Positions 16,579 to 24,781 of a stretch of DNA of 64,000 bases are shown piece by piece. The notes beneath the pieces are model-generated. The model was not told the origin of the DNA. It did no database searches and saw only the letters and a list, made by a program, of their open reading frames with translations. Position numbers and translations under genes: made by a program. The stretch is from Microbacterium terrae. Its GTDB lineage: Bacteria; Actinomycetota; Actinomycetes; Actinomycetales; Microbacteriaceae. Position 1 is the first letter of the stretch; each line of letters starts with the position of its first letter. Where the stretch lies: the NCBI RefSeq assembly GCF_017831975.1, contig NZ_JAFDSS010000001.1:2852001-2916000 (forward strand), read 5' to 3'.

Positions 16579-19500
16579 CTACTGCCAGGTCGTCGCCGAG
16601 GCGGTGCCCCACCCGACGATCTGGGCCTGGAGCTGGTACGCGTGGTTGTACCCGCCGTGCCAGCAGCCCAGCTGCGTCGTCCTGCCTGCGGTGATCTGCC
16701 AGGTCGCGCCTCCGGCGAAGCGCTTGCCGTTCTCGAGGCAGTTGACCTGATAGCGCCCGGACGGGAAGTTGTCGCTCACCGTGACCGTGAGGTAGTAGCA
16801 GACGTCGGGGTTGCAGTTGCCCGAGTCGGCGCCGCGCCCCGTGGTCGCCGTCACCGGCGGAGGCGGCGGCGGGCTGTCGGTGGTGCGCGACGCGTTCGCG
16901 ACGTCGGACACCTGACCTTCCGTGTCGACCGCCCGCACTCGCAGGCTGTGGGTCTGGTCGTATCCGTTGCCGTAGGTCGCCGACCCGTTCGAAGCCGCCA
17001 CGTTCTGCCAGCCGCCGCCGTTGTGCGAGATCTGCAGCCGGTCGATCGGCCTGCCGTTGGCGGCCGGCACGGTCCAGTTGAACCGCACCGACTGGCCCAG
17101 GTTCGTGGCCGACAGGCCCGGCGTGTTCACCGGACCGAACGGCTGCACGCCGCCAGATTCCGCCGACGGGTCGCCGTCGTAGCGCACGCCGTCGAGGCTG
17201 GTGTACGCCCGCACGCGGATCTTGTACGTGCCGTTGTTGGGCACCCCGTTGGTGATCGTGTTGGACGTGCCGCCCCAGTTGCCCTGCCAGGCACCGCCGT
17301 TGACGGAGTACTCGTAACGGATCTCCCCGGCGTTCGCGCCGTTGCCGGCCGCCGCGGTGTAGGTGACGGCGATCTGGTTGTTGCCGGGCGACGCTGCGGT
17401 GATGGTCGGAGCACCAGGCGCCACGAAGGCACGGCGCGGCGCCGACTGGCCGCTGGGCTCGCCCCAGCCCGCCTTGTTGTGCGCTCGCACGGAGAACGTG
17501 TAGTCCGTCGTGTCCGTGTCGACGGTGATCGCCTGCGTCAGGGTTCCGCCTGGCACGGCGACGGTGTTGACCACACTGCCGCCGCGCAGCACCGAGACCT
17601 CGTACTGGTCGATCGCGTCGCCGTTGGCCTCGGGCGCTGCCCAGCTGACCTGCAGCTGCGCCTGAGCCCCGACCGGCGAGTTGCGCGCCGTTGTGGGCGC
17701 CGCAGGCGCCGCCGGCGGCGCTGCAGGGATCATCGACTGCGAGTACTCGCTCCAGCTCGACGGCTCGATGGCGAGGTTGTGCGCGCGCACGCGCACCTGG
17801 TAGTCGACACCGTTCTCGAGGCCCTCCCAGGTGAGGAAGTTCCCGGTGACGCCCGCCTTCTGCGTGATGCCCGACGGTGGAGCCGGCGAGATCTCGAGGG
17901 TGAACGTCTTGACGGGGGAACCCGGGGTCGGCGGCGTCACCCAGGTCACGCCGAGGCTGCGGTCGCCGAAGGTGAGCGTCGGCGGCTGCGGGGTGTCGGG
18001 GCGCGCGTCCGGGCGCGCGACCTCGGACGGCAGCGACGGGTCGGAGTCGGCGACGCGGTTGGTCGCGACGACGGTGAAGGTGTACTCGGTGTTGTTCGTG
18101 AGGCCGGTCAGGGTGCAGGTCGTCGACGGGCACTGCTGCGAGAACCCGCCGACGGGCGAGCTGACGGTGTAGCCGGTGATCTCGGCGCCGTTGTCGGCGG
18201 GCGTCGACCAGGAGAGCACGACAGTGCGGTCCTGGGCGCTCGACACGGTGGGCTTGCCCGGCGCATCGGGGCGCCCCTGCACGGTGAGCCGGATGCGTCC
18301 CTCGACCTCGCGGTCGGCATCCTCGGTCACATCCTGGATGCGGTAGCGCACGACCATGGTGCCGAAGAACGCCGAGTCGGGCGTGACGTCGACCTGGGTG
18401 CCCGCGACCGCGACCGCGCCGTCACCCGACTCGATCTCGGCCGAGAGGATCTTCAGGTCGTCGCCGGGGAACGGGTTGAAGTCGTTCTCGAGCACCGGGA
18501 CCGAGATCGTGTCGCCCTGGTGCGCCTCGGCGATGATGTCGTCGTTGGCCGTCGGGAGCGGACGGGTCGATGCCGTCACGGTGACGACGACGTTGCCCTC
18601 GATGGGGTCGGTGACGCCGTCGGTCACCCGCACCTTCAGCGTGGCGGACGTGCCCTTCTTGGTGCCGCTGTCGGCGCTCACCATGAGCGTGTCGCCGTCG
18701 ACTGCGGCCGTGAGGCCGTCGGGCGCCCGCCCGACGAGCGTGTAGTTCATCGACTCGAGGTCTTCGGGGTCGGGGTCGCTCGTGAGGGCGAGCAGATCTA
18801 TGCCGGTCGCCTCCTCGCCGGGAGCGACGGTCATCTGACCGTTGACGAACGTCGGCGGCTGGTTCGCCGGGGGCTTGACGGTGATCGGGATCGTCAGCGT
18901 CGCCTTCCGGCCCTCGGGGTCGTCCGGCCCGGTGCCGTCGGTCACCTCGAACGTCACGGCATCCTGGCCGAAGTACTCGGCGGCCGACGTGTACGTGAGC
19001 GTCGTCTGGTCCTTGACGAGCGACCCGCCATCGGAGTGGGCCGCGCTGACCTTCGCGACCTCGGTGATGACCACCTTGCCGCCACCGGCGGCGCGCACGT
19101 GGTCGGCGAGCGGGATCTCGGTCGGCTCTCCGCTGACGACCTCGACCGGCTCCGTGGACGTGAGGGTCGGCGGCAGGTGCGCGAGACCCGGCACACGGAT
19201 GAACGCCGAGGTCGACTGGTCGTCGATGTCGGTGATCGTGTACATGATCAGCTGGTTCTCGTCGGCCATGGTCACCCGCACGGTGCCGTCGCCGCGCACG
19301 TCGGCCTCGCCACCGGGCACCGTGACGGTGAGCGCTGCGAGCGTGCCGTCGGGGTCCTCGTCGTTGGCGAGCACCTCGACGTCGACCGTCTCGCCCTCGA
19401 TGTCGACGGCGCTGACGGCGTCATCGCGCGCGATGGGCCGCTTGAGCGGCACGTCCTCGTCGACGCTCACCTGCAGCACCGCGGTGGCGCGGGCGCCGCG

Positions 19501-22500
19501 CTCGTCGCGGATCGAGTACTGCAGCGACGTCTCGACCGGCTGATCGGGCGAGGTGACGACGACGCGGTTGCCCTCGACCTCGGCCGTCAACCCCTCGACG
19601 TCGGGGAGCACGAGCGAGTCGCTCAGGAGCACGATCTGGTCACCATCGGGGTCGGAGTCGTTCTCGAGCACAGGCACGGCGACTTCGCGACCGGGTCGCA
19701 TGACCACCGAGTCCTTGCCCGCGTACGGGGCCTGGTTGAGCGCCTCGGCGCCGGCGATGCCGACGCGGATCGACCCCGTCGCCTCCTTGCCGAGCCGGTC
19801 GCGCACCCGGTAGGTGAACGCGTCGACGCCGACCGAGTCGCCGAACGCCTCGTAGGTGAGATGGTCGGGGCCGGTCTCGGTGATCCTGCCCTTGGACGGC
19901 GCCGAGGCGAGGCCGATCAGCTCGACGGAGTCCCCGTCGGCGTCGATGCCGTCGAGCGGCACCGAGATGTCGACGGTCGAACCGCTCAGCACGCGCGCGG
20001 TCAGATCGCGCGGGCGCGGTGCGGTGTTGGTCTCGGGGTCGAGCGGAAGCACCTGAATGGTCACGAAGCCCGCGTCGAACTGACCCGTGGTGTCGACCGC
20101 GTCATAGGTCGCGTAGACGGTGCCCGGCTCGTCGCTCGCGCGGAAGCGGATCGTGTCCTGCGACACGAACATCTCGCCCTGCTCGGGTTCGATCAGCGGC
20201 TCGACCAGGTCGGGCGCCACATGGATCGTGTCGTTGTTGGGGTGGTAGTCGTTGGCGAGCACCGGGATCGTCACCACATCACCCGCGCGGACGATCGCGG
20301 TGTCGTCGTTGGCGACCGGAGCGCGCAGCTGAGAGGGCGCCGGCACGGGGATGACGACGACCTCGCCGTCGGCGGTCTGGGTGCCGTTCGAGATGCGGTA
20401 GGTGATGCGCACCTGCTCGTCGAGCGCCGCGTGGTCGGTGATGCGCAGGGTCTCGTGGTTGAGCACCGCGGCCGAGACGCCCGACGCGGGATCGACGGTC
20501 ACGGACTGCACGACGAGGATGCCGCCGCCGGGGTCTGTGTCGTTGGAGAGGACGTTGACCAGCACCTCGCCGCCGCTCGGGAGCAGCGCGACATCGCGCA
20601 CCGCGATCGGCGGGAGATCGGACTCCTCTGCGGGCACGACGTCGATGCGAACGATCCCGGTCACGGCGTTGGGTCCTGCCGAGACCTGGTACTGCACGTA
20701 GTAGACATCCTCGATGTCCGACACGAAGCTGAAGGTCTCGTTCGGGTAGTCCGGGACGATCGTCGTCCGTTCCACGTCTTCGACGCGGGCGAGGCGGAGC
20801 GACTCGCTCCCCGATGCTGTGTCGTTCGTGAGCGGCGCCACCGTGACGGTCTCGCCGACACGGGCGACGACATGGTCGGCGTTGGTGATCGGAACGGTCG
20901 ACCCGACCGGGCGCACCTCGAGGCGCAGGACGCCCTCGGTGAAGCTCTCGCCGTCGGAGACGATGATCACCACGTCCTTGCGACCGACGGCGCCCGAGAT
21001 CGCGCGGTAGGTGATGCGTCCGTCCGACGTGAAGTCGGCCTCGTCGCCCTGCTCCGCGATGACGCCCTGGAGGAACACGTCGTCGCCGTCGGGGTCGATC
21101 CAGTCCGGCAGCACGTTGTAGCTGACGGTGCCGCCGGTCTCGACGGTCACCGGCGTCACGCGCCTCTGCTTCGGCGCGGCGTTGTCGTCCCAGCCGCGCA
21201 CCGTGAGCGTCACGCGTGCGGTATCGGTGCCACCGCGGCCGTCGTCGATCTCGTACTCGAACGACTCGGAGCCGATGGCGCCCTCCGGAACGGCGATCTG
21301 CAGCGCGCCGCCGTTGTTGATCGGCTGGATCGCGCCGAGGGACGGGTCGTCGCCGACGACGGAGGCGACCAGCACGTCGCCGTCGGGGTCGCTGTCGTTG
21401 TCGATCACGGGCAGCACGGTGGTGCGGCCCGGCCGCACGCCGAGCTTGTCGTCGGTCGCCACGGGAACGGTGTTCTCGTCGGTGCGCTCGGGGAGCGTGG
21501 TTTCGACCGTCTCCTCGGTCGTCTCCTCGTCGTTCTCCTCGGAGTCGCCCTCGGGCGGAGTGATGTCGTTCCAGTTGTCGACCTGACGCAGGTCTTCCGC
21601 CGCCATCCACGCGCTGCCGCCGATGATGTCGTTGAGCACGATCACGTCACGATTCACACGGAAGCGCATCTGACCCGCGGAGTCCGCACCCGGCACCTGC
21701 TGGGAGAGGTCGTCGGCATCGCCGATGCAGTCGCGCACGAACGTCGCCGACCCCGACCACACGCCGTACGCGCAGCCGCCGAGCGACACGGGCTCCGCCG
21801 GCGTGCCTTCACCGTCGGCCGGTGTCGACACGGGCTCGGAGCCGTCGAACGGAACGCTCACCAGTGCGGCCGGTGTGGCGACGATGACCGCATCCGATCC
21901 GTCGGACGGCTGCTGCACGCGCGCGCCCTCGGCGCCCTCGATCGTGGTGTCGAGTCCGCCGCTGGACACCAGCGTGCCCGACGCGGTGTCGAGCACGACG
22001 GCGGTGTTGCCGACCACGGTGACCTGGAGCTCCGCCTTCTCGGGGATCGACCCGAGGGAGGAGCGCTTCGGCTCGCTCGCCTCGCCCTGCGCGTCGACCT
22101 CGACGGTGACGAGCTCGCGATCGGCCGCCGAGGCGGCGTAGACCGTGCCGTCACGGCCGACCGTCGCGACGGCACCGGCGCCGAGCTCGGCGAGGGGCTC
22201 CTGCTCGGCAGGCGAGAATGCTCCGAGGCCCGCTGCCGGAACGACCCAGAGCCGCCCCTTGTCGCCGTCGAGGATGGAGATGGTCTCGGCACCGAGGGCG
22301 ACGGAGGAGTTCGCCGGGATCTCGGCACTGTCGGAGAGGATCACCAGCGCCGGGTCGACCGTCGTCGCGGTCGACTCCTCCGGATCGACGAGCACGACCC
22401 GGTCACCCGCCTGCAGGATGTCGTATTGCTCCGAGACCGTGCGGAAGCCGCCGTCGAGCAGCTCGGACTCGTGGTTGAAATGGCCCACGAGGAAGCTCGA

Positions 22501-22662
22501 CTGCTTCGTCACCCACACGCCGCCGTCATTGAGGTCGACCTCGGTCGTCGGGTTGCCGTCGTAGACGAACGCCATCGTGGTGACGGCGAGCGCCGCCACG
22601 GTCACGACACTGGACGACACGACCGTCTTGCGGCGCGCACGCAACCACGCAAAGGACCTCAT
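16579..22662 (-). CDS. Giant surface protein with propeller-like head, Ig/cadherin-like repeats and Fn3 domains
   Basis: First gene of the operon, about 2,027 residues. A basic N terminus (RSFAWLRARRKT) precedes one hydrophobic segment (about 14-35) that looks like an uncleaved signal anchor. Residues about 45-365 have short repeated strand pairs like a beta-propeller, with two Cys. An acidic/Thr linker (about 370-395) leads to about ten tandem Ig/cadherin-like domains (about 400-1460), many starting with a calcium-type loop such as NDSDPDGD, NDTDPGGG, NDEDPDGT or DIDADGD variants. Five Fn3 domains follow (about 1465-1900), then a C-terminal domain with four Cys. No LPXTG sorting motif is present. 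ATG 22662 has AGGAGG 12 bases upstream; an ATG at 22707 is possible. It probably forms a long rod outside the cell; binding partner unknown. Confidence 0.85.
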   Translation of the reverse strand: MRSFAWLRARRKTVVSSSVVTVAALAVTTMAFVYDGNPTTEVDLNDGGVWVTKQSSFLVGHFNHESELLDGGFRTVSEQYDILQAGDRVVLVDPEESTATTVDPALVILSDSAEIPANSSVALGAETISILDGDKGRLWVVPAAGLGAFSPAEQEPLAELGAGAVATVGRDGTVYAASAADRELVTVEVDAQGEASEPKRSSLGSIPEKAELQVTVVGNTAVVLDTASGTLVSSGGLDTTIEGAEGARVQQPSDGSDAVIVATPAALVSVPFDGSEPVSTPADGEGTPAEPVSLGGCAYGVWSGSATFVRDCIGDADDLSQQVPGADSAGQMRFRVNRDVIVLNDIIGGSAWMAAEDLRQVDNWNDITPPEGDSEENDEETTEETVETTLPERTDENTVPVATDDKLGVRPGRTTVLPVIDNDSDPDGDVLVASVVGDDPSLGAIQPINNGGALQIAVPEGAIGSESFEYEIDDGRGGTDTARVTLTVRGWDDNAAPKQRRVTPVTVETGGTVSYNVLPDWIDPDGDDVFLQGVIAEQGDEADFTSDGRITYRAISGAVGRKDVVIIVSDGESFTEGVLRLEVRPVGSTVPITNADHVVARVGETVTVAPLTNDTASGSESLRLARVEDVERTTIVPDYPNETFSFVSDIEDVYYVQYQVSAGPNAVTGIVRIDVVPAEESDLPPIAVRDVALLPSGGEVLVNVLSNDTDPGGGILVVQSVTVDPASGVSAAVLNHETLRITDHAALDEQVRITYRISNGTQTADGEVVVIPVPAPSQLRAPVANDDTAIVRAGDVVTIPVLANDYHPNNDTIHVAPDLVEPLIEPEQGEMFVSQDTIRFRASDEPGTVYATYDAVDTTGQFDAGFVTIQVLPLDPETNTAPRPRDLTARVLSGSTVDISVPLDGIDADGDSVELIGLASAPSKGRITETGPDHLTYEAFGDSVGVDAFTYRVRDRLGKEATGSIRVGIAGAEALNQAPYAGKDSVVMRPGREVAVPVLENDSDPDGDQIVLLSDSLVLPDVEGLTAEVEGNRVVVTSPDQPVETSLQYSIRDERGARATAVLQVSVDEDVPLKRPIARDDAVSAVDIEGETVDVEVLANDEDPDGTLAALTVTVPGGEADVRGDGTVRVTMADENQLIMYTITDIDDQSTSAFIRVPGLAHLPPTLTSTEPVEVVSGEPTEIPLADHVRAAGGGKVVITEVAKVSAAHSDGGSLVKDQTTLTYTSAAEYFGQDAVTFEVTDGTGPDDPEGRKATLTIPITVKPPANQPPTFVNGQMTVAPGEEATGIDLLALTSDPDPEDLESMNYTLVGRAPDGLTAAVDGDTLMVSADSGTKKGTSATLKVRVTDGVTDPIEGNVVVTVTASTRPLPTANDDIIAEAHQGDTISVPVLENDFNPFPGDDLKILSAEIESGDGAVAVAGTQVDVTPDSAFFGTMVVRYRIQDVTEDADREVEGRIRLTVQGRPDAPGKPTVSSAQDRTVVLSWSTPADNGAEITGYTVSSPVGGFSQQCPSTTCTLTGLTNNTEYTFTVVATNRVADSDPSLPSEVARPDARPDTPQPPTLTFGDRSLGVTWVTPPTPGSPVKTFTLEISPAPPSGITQKAGVTGNFLTWEGLENGVDYQVRVRAHNLAIEPSSWSEYSQSMIPAAPPAAPAAPTTARNSPVGAQAQLQVSWAAPEANGDAIDQYEVSVLRGGSVVNTVAVPGGTLTQAITVDTDTTDYTFSVRAHNKAGWGEPSGQSAPRRAFVAPGAPTITAASPGNNQIAVTYTAAAGNGANAGEIRYEYSVNGGAWQGNWGGTSNTITNGVPNNGTYKIRVRAYTSLDGVRYDGDPSAESGGVQPFGPVNTPGLSATNLGQSVRFNWTVPAANGRPIDRLQISHNGGGWQNVAASNGSATYGNGYDQTHSLRVRAVDTEGQVSDVANASRTTDSPPPPPPVTATTGRGADSGNCNPDVCYYLTVTVSDNFPSGRYQVNCLENGKRFAGGATWQITAGRTTQLGCWHGGYNHAYQLQAQIVGWGTASATTWQ

Positions 22663-22812
22663 GGGGGACGCAAGCCTCCTACGGCGACGGCTGTCGTGGG
22701 ACGGCACGAGCGCGCCGACCGTGGGGATCGGACACGCCCGAGATGTGGGGATTGCGAACAGCCTAACCCGATCTCACAGGGAATCCACATGGGGACAATC
22801 CCCCATGCGCCG
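22663..22812. promoter_or_regulatory. Upstream region of the kinase/surface-protein operon
   Basis: The only long gap before the giant-protein gene, so the operon promoter should be here on the minus strand. A possible pair is TTGTCC (complement of 22794-22799) with TGAGAT 16 bases on, but it is weak. A 5-bp-arm palindrome GGGGA-CAA-TCCCC occupies 22791-22803 and could be an operator or the terminator remnant of the transporter gene upstream. Confidence 0.35.
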
Positions 22813-24780
22813 TCACGATCCGATATTCACCCGGCGTCGAGCGAGCACGCCGAGGAAGACGAGTCCGAACGCCCCCAGCCCGGTCATCACGAGGGATCCG
22901 GCGGCGAACCACCCCAGGGCCGTCTGATCCGTCAGGGCGGCCAGCAGCAGGTCGAGCCCCCACCCGGTCGGGAGACGCGACTGCAGGGTCGTGAGAAGCG
23001 GCGGCACCGTCGAGGCGAGGCCGGCGGCGAGTGCGACGAGTGCGATGGCGAGGGCGATGAGGCGCCCCGCTCCACCGAACGCAGCGGCGAGCCCCTGATT
23101 GGCGAGGGTGAACACGGCGCCGAGATAGACCGCCCCCACCGTGAAGGCGAGCCACTGCATCGGTGTCACCGCGGTGCTCCCCAGCACGACGAGGGCGACG
23201 ACGAACCCCTGCGCGGCGCCGAGCGCAGAGGGCGTCGCGACAGCGCGCAGGGCTATGGCCCCCGATCGCGCACCGGTGAGCAGCATCCGCGTGGGCACCG
23301 CCTGAACGCCCAGAGCGATGACGAGGCCGCCCAGCCAGAGGGCGAGCATCGTGAACAGCGGCACGGACTGCACTCCGGCACCGCCCGGCGCGCCGGCGAG
23401 GTCGACCGGACGAGCGACCACCGACGACAGCGTCGCGATGTCGGTGTCGCTGTAGGTCGGGATCTGCTCGGCCGCCTGCCCGAGGCCGTCGGCGAGCTGG
23501 ACGGCCCCCGCATCGACCTGCTGGGTGCCGCCCGCGAGCTCGCTCGCACCGTCGGCGAGAGTCACCGCGCCGTCGCTCGCTGACGCGGCACCCGCCGCGA
23601 TGTCGGTGGATGCCGCGGCCGCAGCGTCCACCGACGCTGCGAGCGGAGGCATGGCGGCCGCGAGCGCGTCGTCGCCGTCCGCGACCTGTCGCGCTCCGGC
23701 GTCGAGAGCATCGACCTGCTCGACCACAGCCTCGAGTTCCGCGAGCGTGGCCCCGGCGCGGTCGCATGCGCGCCGAGGCGTCTCGCAGAGCGCCGTGACG
23801 ACCGCGGCGAACTCAGCCGCGACAGCATCGAGTCGACTCGACGCGGTGCCGACGGCGGCGGCCACGGCATCCGCCCCACGTGCGACTTCGGCGGTCTGCC
23901 CCGGCAGGCCGGCGGTGAGCGCGGCGAGCTCGGTCAGACCGTCCGCGAGCGAGGCGGTCCCGCTCTCGAGCGAGGCGAGGCCGTCCGCGAGACCGGCGGT
24001 CCCCGCGGCGAGTTCGTCGGCCCCAGCCGCTGCGGAGGCGGCGCCCGTCGCGAGCTGCTGCGCCCCTTCCGCGGCATCGCCGATCTGTTCGTCGATCGTG
24101 TTGAAGCCCGTGTAGACCTGCCCGAGGTATCGCGAGATCAGCTGGGTGTTGAGGGTGTCGACCGCACTCTCGGTGACGGCCGTCGTGAGCGCGGGGTCGA
24201 GCCATGCGGATGCCGGCGTCGTGACGATCTCGACCGTTGCGCGCACCGCATCCGCGGCCGGCCCGCTCATCGACGTCGCGTTCGCCGAGAAGTCGTCGGG
24301 GATCGTGACGATCGCCGCGTAGCGTCCCGATGCCAACCCCGCAGCCGCCTCGTCGGCATTGGTGAGCACCCAGTCGAGCGTCTGCTGCGTCACCGACCCG
24401 TCCGGGCCCTCGAGGTCATCGCCCGGCGAGGCCGAGGGCGACGGCGAGGCCGAGGGTGAGGGCGAGGAAGACGACGAGAGCGCGGGCGCGGGCGAGGAGG
24501 ACGACGCGGTCGGAGTCGGTGACGGATCGGACCCGCCGGCCGCCGGGTCCATGAGAGCCGCCGCGAACTCGCGGCCGAGCGGGATCGTCTGGCCGTTCAC
24601 CGTGACGGGCACGTCGTCGTTCACGATCGCGGCCGTCACGCGGTCGAGGTTCGCGACCGGCATCGCGAGCGCCCACGCGAGGATGCCGCCGATGAGGAGC
24701 GGTGCGACGATCAGCCCGACCACCGTGAGACGCCCCGGGCGCTCGGAGCCCGAGGTCGCGGAGAAGTCACGGCGCACCAT
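22813..24780 (-). CDS. YhgE/Pip domain membrane protein (ABC-2-like)
   Basis: A 655-residue membrane protein of the YhgE/Pip family. One N-terminal membrane segment (about 20-42, TVVGLIVAPLLIGGILAWAL) is followed by a large extracellular region and five to six C-terminal membrane segments (about 445-650) of the ABC-2 permease type. The extracellular region contains a low-complexity Ser/Pro stretch (about 95-120) and a long Ala/Gly-rich coiled-coil-like section (about 255-430) built from AAGxxxLxxG-type heptads, as usual for this family. The start lies one base after the stop of the MMPL gene (TGAGATG), so they are co-translated. YhgE/Pip proteins have been linked to phage infection and to type VII secretion accessory functions in Firmicutes; in actinobacteria they often accompany MMPL transporters, and here the substrate is unknown. 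Confidence 0.85.
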   Translation of the reverse strand: MVRRDFSATSGSERPGRLTVVGLIVAPLLIGGILAWALAMPVANLDRVTAAIVNDDVPVTVNGQTIPLGREFAAALMDPAAGGSDPSPTPTASSSSPAPALSSSSSPSPSASPSPSASPGDDLEGPDGSVTQQTLDWVLTNADEAAAGLASGRYAAIVTIPDDFSANATSMSGPAADAVRATVEIVTTPASAWLDPALTTAVTESAVDTLNTQLISRYLGQVYTGFNTIDEQIGDAAEGAQQLATGAASAAAGADELAAGTAGLADGLASLESGTASLADGLTELAALTAGLPGQTAEVARGADAVAAAVGTASSRLDAVAAEFAAVVTALCETPRRACDRAGATLAELEAVVEQVDALDAGARQVADGDDALAAAMPPLAASVDAAAAASTDIAAGAASASDGAVTLADGASELAGGTQQVDAGAVQLADGLGQAAEQIPTYSDTDIATLSSVVARPVDLAGAPGGAGVQSVPLFTMLALWLGGLVIALGVQAVPTRMLLTGARSGAIALRAVATPSALGAAQGFVVALVVLGSTAVTPMQWLAFTVGAVYLGAVFTLANQGLAAAFGGAGRLIALAIALVALAAGLASTVPPLLTTLQSRLPTGWGLDLLLAALTDQTALGWFAAGSLVMTGLGAFGLVFLGVLARRRVNIGS

Positions 24781-24781
24781 C

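Noticed and set aside
14294..18133. A single very long minus-strand frame spanning the DUF58 gene, moxR and the end of the surface protein gene
   Set aside because: Only its last 419 codons give a real protein (DUF58); the upstream part is a wrong-frame reading of moxR and the Fn3 region.
22791..22803. Short GGGGA-CAA-TCCCC palindrome as a terminator of the YhgE/Pip gene
   Set aside because: The stem is only 5 bp and lies within the likely promoter of the next operon, so I list it only as a feature of that region.
16570..23583. A 7-kb open frame on the plus strand, antisense to the giant surface protein gene
   Set aside because: Its product is Arg/His/Val/Asp-rich without domains, as expected when a GC-rich gene is read in the complementary frame. 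The minus strand gives clear Ig and Fn3 domains.
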